Positions 1-5,553 of a DNA stretch of 5,553 bases are shown one piece after another; position 1 is the first letter of the stretch; each line of letters begins with the position of its first letter. Origin of the DNA: a bacterium (lineage in GTDB: Bacteria; Bacillota; Clostridia; Oscillospirales; Oscillospiraceae). The DNA is taken from NCBI GenBank assembly GCA_004562395.1, contig SFQY01000065.1:1-5553 (forward strand), read 5' to 3'. The notes under the pieces were generated by a model. That model did not search any database. It was given only the letters and a program-made list of their open reading frames with translations, and was not told the DNA's origin. Made by a program: the position numbers and the translations under genes.

Positions 1-1
1 C

Positions 2-829
2 TTGACCGGCGTCACATACAGCCACACCAGCGGCATGGTTGCCAGAGCGGATTTTGCCATCACGCTTTCGCCGGAGGCCATTCTGGAAACAAGCTATTAT
101 CCGGCCCTTGATCCGGATACGGCGGAGGACGAGGACTGGTATCATCCGTCCACCAAAGAGAATGTCCCCATCACCGCGGCTCAGTGGTCGGATGTGGAGC
201 AGATCATTCTGGAGCTCTACCCGCTGATGGAGCCCATCCCGGAAAACCGGCGTGAGGTGAAGCTGCCACCGGGGATCGAAGTCATGGATGGCGGGGACTC
301 CACCAGCCTGATCCTGACCTGGAGCACAGAAGACGGAACACGGAGCATCCGTTATGATCCGCCAAACGACCGCCGTATCCATACGCTGATCGCTCTGCTG
401 GAGGAGCTGGCCGACCCCATTGGACGGGAGATCCCCCGCTATGCCCCGCCGGAGCTGAGCGGCTTCTATATGGGTCAGTCCGGGGCTCTCTTCTCCAAGG
501 ACTATTCCTTCCAATTCGACCGGGGTCCGTCTGTTGTGTACGGAGAGGACGCCCCATATATCCTCCGGGCCAGATTTACCCCGTCCGGTCGGAAGCAGGA
601 GATCAGGAGTGACTGGGCCGTGTCAGATGAGGAGTGGGATGCCTTCACCGCGTTTGCGGAGGAGATCCGTCTGGAAGAACAGCCGGACGGCAGCTCGGAA
701 AAGCCGGCCTGCACCCTCTATTACTCTGACGGCAAACAGCAGCAGAAGAAATTGGATCAGGAAACAGCGAAGCAGCTCCGGGCGTATTTTACAGAGCTGG
801 CCCTGTGCCTGCTGGATGAACAGCCATAG
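2..829 (+). CDS. Hypothetical protein with duplicated module, 5' end outside window
   Basis: I do not recognise this protein. The frame is open to the left edge, so the TTG at position 2 is probably not the start; about 275 residues are visible, ending at TAG 827-829. It appears to contain two diverged copies of one module. Copy 1 is about residues 3-141 and copy 2 about residues 154-273. Each opens with a Gly/Tyr/Ser-Gly segment (TYSHTSGM versus YMGQSGAL), has a central acidic helix around a Trp (ITAAQW versus VSDEEW), then a strand of the type LILTWSTEDG versus CTLYYSDG, and ends in a Leu-rich amphipathic helix (LIALLEELADPI versus FTELALCLL). No membrane segment or catalytic motif is visible in this part; a signal peptide could lie upstream. 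It sits 44 bases before the membrane-protein gene, on the same strand. The reading frame is secure; function is unknown. Confidence 0.8.
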   Translation: MTGVTYSHTSGMVARADFAITLSPEAILETSYYPALDPDTAEDEDWYHPSTKENVPITAAQWSDVEQIILELYPLMEPIPENRREVKLPPGIEVMDGGDSTSLILTWSTEDGTRSIRYDPPNDRRIHTLIALLEELADPIGREIPRYAPPELSGFYMGQSGALFSKDYSFQFDRGPSVVYGEDAPYILRARFTPSGRKQEIRSDWAVSDEEWDAFTAFAEEIRLEEQPDGSSEKPACTLYYSDGKQQQKKLDQETAKQLRAYFTELALCLLDEQP

Positions 830-873
830 TACGCAAATCGATCCATAAAAACAGAATATAGGAGGTACTACAA

Positions 874-1275
874 ATGAAAGGTCAGAAGATTTTGAAAGTC
901 ACATCCATTCTCATGATCATCGGCGGCATCATCGCCGCCATCGCCGGCGTCATCGCCATTCTCGGCGTCAGCGCCCTGGCAGCCCTGTCGGGGAGCGCGG
1001 AGGGTACCGGCCTGCTCTATGCCAGCTCCATTCTTGTGACTGTGGCCTCTGTGATCCAGTTTATCGCGGGCATTAAGGGCATCGGGGCCTGCAGCGCACC
1101 CCAGAAGGCCGCTTCCTGCGTCAAATGGGGCATTATCATTGCGATCTTAGCGATCATCTCCATCATCATCGGTTTTGTAGGCGGAGGCCAGTTCAGCATC
1201 ACCAGTCTGGTGCTCAACCTTCTGCTGCCGGGATTGTATGTCTACGGCGCCATGCAGATGAAGGGCACCGCGTAA
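874..1275 (+). CDS. Small integral membrane protein, four predicted helices
   Basis: A 133-residue, very hydrophobic protein. Helices are visible at about residues 10-36 (Ile/Ala/Gly-rich), 48-68, 82-103 and 108-126. The short loop between helices 2 and 3 holds two Cys (GACSAP and SCVKW), and the N-terminus (MKGQKILK) is basic, which suggests it faces the cytosol. The start is well set: AGGAGGT at 860-866 lies 7 bases before the ATG. I know no function for this protein; small four-helix proteins of this kind are common in Firmicutes next to other envelope genes. There are no charged residues inside the helices that would suggest a transporter or enzyme. The stop is 22 bases before the DUF4428 gene, so co-transcription is likely. 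Confidence 0.85.
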   Translation: MKGQKILKVTSILMIIGGIIAAIAGVIAILGVSALAALSGSAEGTGLLYASSILVTVASVIQFIAGIKGIGACSAPQKAASCVKWGIIIAILAIISIIIGFVGGGQFSITSLVLNLLLPGLYVYGAMQMKGTA

Positions 1276-1284
1276 GCGGCTTCA

Positions 1285-1292
1285 GAAAGGGG
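1285..1292 (+). promoter_or_regulatory. Ribosome binding site deciding the DUF4428 gene start
   Basis: The purine run GAAAGGGG is the only SD-like sequence here. An in-frame GTG at 1292 overlaps it and so cannot be its start codon. The ATG codons at 1298 and 1301 lie 5 and 8 bases downstream, and both are usable. Confidence 0.55.
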
Positions 1293-1297
1293 TGCAG

Positions 1298-2149
1298 ATG
1301 ATGGGGCTCTTTGGAAAACTATTTGATAAAAAGGAATGCTCGGTCTGCGGCGGCGAGATCGGGCTGCTGGGCAACCGCAAGCTGGAGGACGGCAATCTGT
1401 GCAAGGAATGTGCCGCCAAGCTCTCCCCCTGGTTCAGCGACCGCCGCCAGAGCACGGTGGCGGAGATCCAGGAGCAGCTGACCTACCGGGAGGCCAATCA
1501 AGCCAAGGTATCCTCTTTTCGCACCACCCGTACTCTGGGTGAGCGTACCAAGGTGCTGCTGGACGAGGATGCGGGTCTGTTTATGGTCACCTCCGCCAGA
1601 AATTGGGAGGAGGCCAATCCGGATGTGCTGTCCTTCTCCGATGTGACCGGCTGCAAGCTGGACATCGACGAGCGCAGGACGGAGATCGAATACAGGGATA
1701 AGGATGGAGAGCGGCAGAGCTTCAATCCCAAACGGTATGCCTATTCCTACGATTTCTACATCGTGATCAACGTCAACAATCCCTATTTTAGCGAGATCCG
1801 CTTCCAACTCAACAGCAGCTCAGTGGATAACGATGAGGAAACACTGCTGGATGGGCCCAACGCCATGCGCAGACCCCGCGGGGGTCTCCGGGCTAAAGCC
1901 GGCGGAATGGGCGGCGGCTCCCTGACCTCCAACGCGGAGGAGGTGCGCTCCAGCGTGGAATACCGGCAATATGAGGAAATGGGCTGTGAGATCCGGGATG
2001 CGCTGCTGCAGGTCCGGCAGCAGGCGCGGGAGGAAGCGGCCGCGGCAGCAGCACCCAAGGCGGCGGTGACCTGTCCGTACTGCGGGGCGACCACCACACC
2101 GGATGCCAGCGGCTGCTGCGAGTTTTGCGGCGGCGCAATCAACGGATAA
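1298..2149 (+). CDS. DUF4428 domain protein with N- and C-terminal zinc knuckles
   Basis: A 283-residue probably cytosolic protein. Residues 14-38 hold the DUF4428 zinc-binding motif: Cys14-x2-Cys17 and Cys35-x2-Cys38 around the typical IGLLGNRKLEDG stretch. The middle part (about 65-185) has alternating strands with motifs such as SFSDVTGCKLDID and YSYDFYIVINV; it looks like a small beta-rich, perhaps PH-like, domain, which is inference. A Gly/Arg-rich linker (about 191-212) follows, then an acidic helix, an Ala-rich linker (247-252), and a terminal zinc ribbon with Cys259-x2-Cys262 and Cys274-x2-Cys277. Zinc binding is predicted from Cys spacing. The function of DUF4428 proteins is not established. 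The start could be ATG 1298 or 1301 (giving MGLFGKLF, the usual family opening); GTG 1292 is unlikely. The gene lies 48 bases before the AIM24 gene, suggesting a functional link. Confidence 0.88.
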   Translation: MMGLFGKLFDKKECSVCGGEIGLLGNRKLEDGNLCKECAAKLSPWFSDRRQSTVAEIQEQLTYREANQAKVSSFRTTRTLGERTKVLLDEDAGLFMVTSARNWEEANPDVLSFSDVTGCKLDIDERRTEIEYRDKDGERQSFNPKRYAYSYDFYIVINVNNPYFSEIRFQLNSSSVDNDEETLLDGPNAMRRPRGGLRAKAGGMGGGSLTSNAEEVRSSVEYRQYEEMGCEIRDALLQVRQQAREEAAAAAAPKAAVTCPYCGATTTPDASGCCEFCGGAING

Positions 2150-2197
2150 GAATATCTTGGAGCAATAGAAAACAACGAAAATGAAAGGAGCTTCACC

Positions 2198-2881
2198 ATG
2201 AAGAAGTATGAAATTTTAGGAGAAAATCTGCCGGTCGTCGTATGTGAATTGTCCCCAGGCGAATCCATGATCACGGAGAGCGGCAGCATGAGCTGGATGA
2301 GCCCAAATATGAAAATGGAAACCACCACCGGAGGCGGTATGAAGAAGATGCTGGGGCGGCTGGTGTCCGGTGATTCCGCATTCCAGAACAAGTTCACCGC
2401 AGAGGGTGGGGACGGGTTCATCGCCTTCGCTTCCAGCTTTCCCGGGGCCATCAAGGCTCTGAACATCAGTGCCGGCCGGTCCATGATTGTGCAGAAAAGC
2501 GCGTTTCTTGCCTCTGAGGAGGGTGTGGAACTATCCATGCACTTCCAGAAAAAACTGGGCTCCGGCATCTTTGGCGGCGAGGGCTTCATCATGCAGAAAC
2601 TGAGCGGAAACGGGATCGCCTTTATTGAGATCGACGGTCACGCGGCAGAGTATGACCTGAGCGCCGGACAGGAGCTTCTGGTCAGCACAGGGTACCTGGC
2701 GGCTATGGAGGAGAGCTGCACCATGGATGTGGTTGCGGTCAAGGGCGCAAAGAACATGCTCCTGGGCGGAGAGGGTATTTTCAATACCGTTGTCCGGGGA
2801 CCCGGCAAGGTGATCCTGCAGACCATGCCCATCAGCAAGGTAGCCGAGCTGCTGACGCCGTTTTTCAGCAACAAAAAATAA
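2198..2881 (+). CDS. AIM24 / TIGR00266 family protein
   Basis: A 227-residue protein of usual length for the AIM24 (TIGR00266) family, which is named after a yeast mitochondrial protein and is widespread in bacteria with no settled biochemical role. Family marks visible are the early SPGESMITESGSMSWM segment, the TTGGGMKKMLGRLVSG Gly-rich turn, FTAEGGDGFIAFAS, the repeated Gly/Phe pattern GSGIFGGEGFIMQKL, and the closing AKNMLLGGEGIFNTVVRGPG. Members fold as a symmetric beta-barrel-like double-stranded helix and lack obvious catalytic residues. No signal peptide or membrane segment is seen, so it is probably cytosolic or peripheral at the membrane. The start is clear: AAAGGAG at 2184-2190 lies 7 bases before the ATG. 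It is placed between a zinc-ribbon protein and lipoproteins; a membrane-associated scaffold role is inference only. Confidence 0.93.
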   Translation: MKKYEILGENLPVVVCELSPGESMITESGSMSWMSPNMKMETTTGGGMKKMLGRLVSGDSAFQNKFTAEGGDGFIAFASSFPGAIKALNISAGRSMIVQKSAFLASEEGVELSMHFQKKLGSGIFGGEGFIMQKLSGNGIAFIEIDGHAAEYDLSAGQELLVSTGYLAAMEESCTMDVVAVKGAKNMLLGGEGIFNTVVRGPGKVILQTMPISKVAELLTPFFSNKK

Positions 2882-2893
2882 GAAAGGACAGAG

Positions 2894-2898
2894 AGGAG
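2894..2898 (+). promoter_or_regulatory. Ribosome binding site deciding the first lipoprotein start
   Basis: AGGAG lies only 1 base before an ATG at 2900 but 7 bases before the in-frame ATG at 2906. This favours 2906, which also gives a standard lipoprotein N-terminus with basic residues right after Met. Confidence 0.65.
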
Positions 2899-2905
2899 AA
2901 TGGCC

Positions 2906-4372
2906 ATGAAAACCAAGTTCAAGCTGTCGTGCCTGTTCCTTGCGGCGCTGATGCTGTTCAGCCTCACTGCCTGCGGCAAGGACAACCCGGAGCCCAGCTC
3001 GACATCGGAAGGAACCGAGCAGACAAAGCCTCCTGTGGAAGCGGGAAGCGGAACAACGATCCATACAAATCTGTGGGATCTTACTTACGATGAGGCGGAC
3101 GGCTGGGTCTATGAGGAGGACGACCTTCATGACGATGAAACATCCTCCAAGATCATCCTGACGCTTCCCAAGGAAGGCGAGGATGGAAGCATCGTCGATG
3201 CGGAGATCCGCGTTTCTGTGGAAGATCCGTATACCTTCCGGGACTATCTCACCAGCTACGGCTTTGACGAGTACGAATATGCAGTCGATCAGGCCTATGA
3301 TCTTACTCCCGTCGGCGGCATCGATTGCCTCAAAGCAGAAGGAAACTATTGGGGCTCCCCCTGCCTGCGGTATATGAACCGGGTGGAGGGCGCGGGAGCC
3401 ACCGTATTTATGGAGATCATCGGCGAGTACGAGGATGAGCGTGTAGACAAGCTGCTCTCCGGCCTGACGATCCATCTGGAGGATACCGGAAACGAGGATG
3501 GCCCCTGGTACTGGGAGGGTGAGCCCTTTTCCGCCCAGCCCCGCAGCGTCATGGTGGGGACGCACACGCTCAGCAGCCAGTGGCTGCCTATTACAGACTG
3601 CATCATCACAAAGGAGACCTTCAATCACGCAGCTGCTGTCACAGGAGATCAGGCTTACCTTCTGGTGGACGGAGAATTGAAGCGCTTCGATTACGACGGC
3701 GCATCTCTGAACTTTGCGGAGGATATTGTGCTGGACGCGGAATATGAGGATATTTCCGCCGACACCACAGGGACCCTCTGGCTGGCGAATTTTATGGAGC
3801 CGCTGATCAGCTGGAAGGACGGCGCACAGACGGCGTCCTATGAGGGCCCGGATCACGTCACCATGCACCCATCCGGGACCTGGGGCGTCAGCTGGTTCTC
3901 CGGCCCGGAATGTGAAAAGATCACGCTCTCCGGCGGAGCCCTCAAGACGGAGCCCATGGTATTCCAGGAAGTGGACATCCTCAGTCACCTGCTGATCGAC
4001 GACAGCCACATCTATGTCTGCGGGTCTGCCGTGGATGGCAGCGGTCACAAGGTGTTTGTCTATGACAGCAATGGCGCGCTGCAAATGACTTTGGCAGATT
4101 CCGACGGAAGCGGCCTGGGAAGCATTACCTTTATTACGCAGACCGCAAATGGCTATCTGGCCCTGGACGGAAATATGCGTGAGGTGGTGCTCTGGACCAA
4201 GGACGGCACCTATCTCGGCGAGGCGGATGACGGCGACCTGTTCGGCACGGACTATCCCTGGTTCTGCGGCGGCGCGAAGCTGGCTGACGGCAGCATCCTT
4301 GCCATTATGACCGAAGACAGAGCAGACGAGTCCGCAATGGAACTGGTGGCATTCAAACTCAGCGGCTTTTAA
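2906..4372 (+). CDS. Lipoprotein with propeller-like C-terminal half
   Basis: A 488-residue predicted surface lipoprotein of unknown function. Residues 1-22 are a type II signal peptide (basic MKTKFK, then a hydrophobic core) with lipobox L-T-A-C, so Cys23 would be lipidated. A Pro/Ser/Thr/Glu-rich tether runs to about residue 48. Residues about 50-190 form an alpha/beta domain with acidic loops, a SYGFDEYEY helix and two close Cys (141 and 153) that could pair outside the cell; its pattern is reminiscent of PsbP/Mog1-like folds, an unproven guess. From about 246 to the end, short strands recur in units such as YLLVDGELKRFDYDG, HIYVCG...KVFVYDSNG and YLALDG...VVLWTKDG, which suggests blades of a beta-propeller. 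No enzyme motif is seen. The stop overlaps the RBS of the next lipoprotein gene, so the two are likely translated together. An ATG at 2900 is a less likely start. Confidence 0.87.
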   Translation: MKTKFKLSCLFLAALMLFSLTACGKDNPEPSSTSEGTEQTKPPVEAGSGTTIHTNLWDLTYDEADGWVYEEDDLHDDETSSKIILTLPKEGEDGSIVDAEIRVSVEDPYTFRDYLTSYGFDEYEYAVDQAYDLTPVGGIDCLKAEGNYWGSPCLRYMNRVEGAGATVFMEIIGEYEDERVDKLLSGLTIHLEDTGNEDGPWYWEGEPFSAQPRSVMVGTHTLSSQWLPITDCIITKETFNHAAAVTGDQAYLLVDGELKRFDYDGASLNFAEDIVLDAEYEDISADTTGTLWLANFMEPLISWKDGAQTASYEGPDHVTMHPSGTWGVSWFSGPECEKITLSGGALKTEPMVFQEVDILSHLLIDDSHIYVCGSAVDGSGHKVFVYDSNGALQMTLADSDGSGLGSITFITQTANGYLALDGNMREVVLWTKDGTYLGEADDGDLFGTDYPWFCGGAKLADGSILAIMTEDRADESAMELVAFKLSGF

Positions 4373-4377
4373 GGAGG
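4371..4377 (+). promoter_or_regulatory. Ribosome binding site overlapping the upstream stop codon
   Basis: AAGGAGG begins inside the TAA stop (4370-4372) of the preceding lipoprotein gene and lies 7 bases before ATG 4385. This arrangement supports translational coupling of the two lipoprotein genes. Confidence 0.75.
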
Positions 4378-4384
4378 ATCTGAC

Positions 4385-4783
4385 ATGAAACGCACGAGGT
4401 TATTCTGCGTCCTGCTTGCGGCGGCGATGCTGCTCAGTCTGGCCGCCTGCGGCAAGGACGACCCGAAAGAGTCCAATTCGCTCCAGATCGGGGACTATGC
4501 GCTGCTCTACAAGGGGGCCAGCATCATGGAGGACTCAGATGGAAACGACGCGCTGGTCCTGACGCTGGATTTTACCAACAACAGCAAGGACAGCGGCTCC
4601 TATGTCTGGTCCATCTCTGAAACAGCGATGCAGAACGGCGCAGAGCTGGCCGTCGCCACCGTCTTTACGGACAGCGACTCCTACGACACGGTGATCGACA
4701 GTCAATTTACGGATGTCGCGCCGGGTGAAACCCTTGAACTCCGCACCGCCTTTGTGCTGGCGGATACCAGAGGTGACCTTTGA
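4385..4783 (+). CDS. DUF5067-like lipoprotein, N-terminal part before frame break
   Basis: Encodes 132 residues ending at TGA 4781-4783. Residues 1-21 are a lipoprotein signal peptide with lipobox L-A-A-C, so Cys22 would be lipidated, followed by a short GKDDPKESN tether. Residues about 34-127 match the pattern of DUF5067 domains, an Ig-like beta fold in secreted Firmicutes lipoproteins: IGDYALLYKGASI, then ALVLTLDFTNNSKDSGSYVW, then an ELA...DSYDT stretch and VAPGETLELRTAFVLADT. In this family the final strand normally continues as an acidic V-x-V-T-E-x-F type segment. Here that segment (EVTFEEAFGDKTGKI) is present but in the +1 frame, so the domain ends abruptly as RGDL-stop. The gene is therefore a 5' fragment of a broken gene, the zero-frame product of a frameshifting gene, or an effect of sequence error. 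The start and signal peptide are secure. Confidence 0.85.
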   Translation: MKRTRLFCVLLAAAMLLSLAACGKDDPKESNSLQIGDYALLYKGASIMEDSDGNDALVLTLDFTNNSKDSGSYVWSISETAMQNGAELAVATVFTDSDSYDTVIDSQFTDVAPGETLELRTAFVLADTRGDL

Positions 4784-4784
4784 G
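4769..4784 (+). other. Frame break, possible prfB-like +1 frameshift site
   Basis: The upstream frame reads AGA GGT GAC CTT TGA; the downstream frame reads GAG GTG ACC TTT GAG across the same bases. CTT TGA is the slip-and-stop sequence of the prfB programmed +1 frameshift, and GAGGTGA (4770-4776) complements the 16S rRNA 3' end just upstream, as the SD-like element does in prfB, with about 4 rather than 3 bases between the AGG core and CTT. A +1 slip at CTT enters the downstream frame and would give a 332-residue product. However, EVTF encoded before the slip point already looks like native DUF5067 sequence, which favours a small deletion near 4765-4770. The frame change is certain in this sequence; its mechanism is not. 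Confidence 0.6.
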
Positions 4785-5384
4785 GAGGCATTCGGCGACA
4801 AAACCGGTAAGATCACCGTCGATCCGTCCACACTCAGCCGGGAAACGGCGGGAAGCGGTACAGGTCAGGATACTGGGACCGGAGATATACTGCTGGACTG
4901 GTGGAACGGCGACTGGTACGGCTGGTGGATCATGACCGGCTGCTCGGGCGATTACGAGGATCTGGAGGGCGCCTGGTGGGACATCTGCGGCGCCATTGAC
5001 ATCGGCGGGGACGGCACGGGCACTGTCACCCTCTGGGATGAGGACTACACGAAGTCGGAACCGATGGTCTCCGCGTCGGTCAGCCTCAGTGATGATGGGA
5101 CCAGCATATATGGCACCATGACATCCGAGGGCGGCGCCTTCACGGATATTGCGCTGGAGCACGGGGACTGGATCGTTGACCCGGGACTGGTGGACTATGG
5201 GGACATGATCCACATTGACGGTGATTACGAAAACGGCGGAGATGCGTTCCACTATGATATCTACCTGCGCCCGTGGGGGACCTATTGGGTGGATGTGGAC
5301 GAGGAGGATCTGCCCAATCTCTATGACAGCTGGTATCTGCCTCTGATCGATGCGGAGGAGCCTATGCCGGACAGCATCGGATGA
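4770..5384 (+). CDS. C-terminal part of split lipoprotein, Trp-rich domain
   Basis: About 204 residues in the +1 frame relative to the preceding lipoprotein fragment. The first residues (EVTFEEAFGDKTGKITVDPSTL) complete the last strand of the DUF5067-like domain, followed by a Gly/Thr/Ser linker. From 4884 a 166-residue acidic, aromatic domain begins with DWWNGDWYGWW and holds 12 Trp in total, with later landmarks AWWDICGAIDI, TVTLWDEDY, EHGDWIVDPGLVDY and YLRPWGTYW. I recall this domain as a recurrent C-terminal module in lipoproteins of Oscillospiraceae; its function is unknown. Strand-rich spacing and the opening W-x-G-x-W pattern suggest a lipocalin-like barrel, which is inference. The frame opens at 4695 and its first ATG is 4713, but that start has no good RBS and residues before 4770 are out-of-frame shadow of the upstream domain. 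Independent translation is unlikely; without frameshifting this is a pseudogene remnant. Confidence 0.75.
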   Translation, partial: EVTFEEAFGDKTGKITVDPSTLSRETAGSGTGQDTGTGDILLDWWNGDWYGWWIMTGCSGDYEDLEGAWWDICGAIDIGGDGTGTVTLWDEDYTKSEPMVSASVSLSDDGTSIYGTMTSEGGAFTDIALEHGDWIVDPGLVDYGDMIHIDGDYENGGDAFHYDIYLRPWGTYWVDVDEEDLPNLYDSWYLPLIDAEEPMPDSIG

Positions 5385-5390
5385 CACCAG

Positions 5391-5435
5391 AATGGGGATC
5401 GTTCCCGCCCCATTTGGGGCGGAGCGATCCCCGTT
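5391..5435 (+). terminator. GC-rich hairpin, probable transcription terminator
   Basis: Arms 5394-5411 and 5416-5432 pair as GGGGATCG with CGATCCCC and GCCCC with GGGGC, with one U-G wobble and a single bulged C, around the loop ATTT. Flanking bases (AAT before, GTT after) extend the stem by about 3 pairs, to about 20 in all. It lies 6 bases after the stop at 5384. Only three T follow the stem (GTTTGCGC), so the U-tract is weak and termination may be leaky. Confidence 0.75.
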
Positions 5436-5476
5436 TGCGCAATGGTATGGAGCAGTGACATTTGAAAGGAGCAGTT

Positions 5477-5553
5477 ATGAAAAGGACATCAAAACGAGTG
5501 ATCGCATTTTTTCTAATACTGGTTCTGATGCTGTCTCTCTGTGCCTGCGCGCA
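5477..5553 (+). CDS. Lipoprotein, 5' end only
   Basis: The first 25 codons of a gene cut by the right edge. AAAGGAG at 5465-5471 lies 5 bases before the ATG. The peptide begins MKRTSKRVIAFF, has a Leu/Met-rich hydrophobic core and reaches the lipobox L21-C-A-C24, so Cys24 would be the lipidated residue. It follows the hairpin at 5391-5435, and in the 41 bases between that hairpin and the ATG I see no convincing promoter, so it may be reached by read-through. It would be the third lipoprotein gene in a row. The mature protein, and so its function, is out of view. Confidence 0.8.
   Translation, partial: MKRTSKRVIAFFLILVLMLSLCACA

Noticed and set aside
830..873. A promoter in the gap before the membrane-protein gene
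   Set aside because: The AT-rich stretch includes TATAGG, but I cannot see a matching -35 element at the right distance, and the purine part is the RBS.
900..990. Short repeats of ATC/GCC triplets
   Set aside because: They simply encode Ile/Ala/Gly in a membrane helix; no regular DNA repeat unit persists.
1783..2592. A 269-codon open frame on the - strand across the DUF4428/AIM24 junction
   Set aside because: It covers the ends of two well-supported + strand genes and the gap between them, and its product has no recognisable features.
2531..4084. A 517-codon open frame on the - strand opposite the AIM24 and lipoprotein genes
   Set aside because: The + strand genes here have RBSs, a clear lipoprotein signal and family motifs. 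Long antisense frames are common opposite GC-rich genes, and this translation shows no recognisable domain.
4782..4830. Translation restart after the TGA at 4781, using GAGGAGG at 4782-4788
   Set aside because: No ATG, GTG or TTG in the downstream frame lies at a suitable distance after this SD-like sequence, and the purine run is explained by the Glu-Glu codons.
4707..5387. A 226-codon open frame on the - strand opposite the Trp-rich domain
   Set aside because: Antisense shadow: the + strand frame encodes a coherent domain, and the - strand product has no recognisable motif.
1..5553. CRISPR array, tRNA, rRNA, insertion sequence or att site
   Set aside because: No direct repeats with regular spacing, no tRNA-like cloverleaf, no rRNA sequence and no transposase or integrase motif were seen on either strand.

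Overview
The window is a GC-rich stretch carrying genes on the + strand only, closely spaced and each preceded by a Gram-positive-type Shine-Dalgarno sequence (AGGAGG variants). The lipoprotein signal peptides, the DUF4428/AIM24 gene pair and the base composition point to a gut Clostridia, most likely Oscillospiraceae. This placement rests on family recognition and composition, not on a marker gene.

Layout: (1) 2-829, the 3' part of an unrecognised protein open at the left edge, built from two diverged copies of one module. (2) 874-1275, a small protein with four membrane helices. (3) 1298-2149, a DUF4428 protein with a zinc-binding knuckle at each end. (4) 2198-2881, an AIM24/TIGR00266 family protein. 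(5) 2906-4372, a 488-residue lipoprotein with a propeller-like C-terminal half. (6) 4385-5384, a lipoprotein gene with a DUF5067-like N-terminal domain and a Trp-rich C-terminal domain, split by a frame change near 4769-4781. (7) 5391-5435, a long GC-rich hairpin that probably ends the transcript. (8) 5477 to the right edge, the first 25 codons of another lipoprotein.

Gaps between genes from 830 to 4384 are 12-48 bases with no terminator-like hairpin, so genes 1-6 may be one operon. The products would act at the membrane: an integral membrane protein, two probably cytosolic proteins (zinc-binding DUF4428 and AIM24), and surface lipoproteins. A membrane-associated or envelope-stress role is inference; none of these families has a well-established bacterial function.

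The main point of interest is the frame break in gene 6. The upstream frame ends at CTT TGA, the sequence used for programmed +1 frameshifting in prfB, with an SD-like GAGGTGA just before it, and a +1 shift there enters exactly the frame of the C-terminal domain. An ordinary small deletion or a sequencing error is at least as likely.
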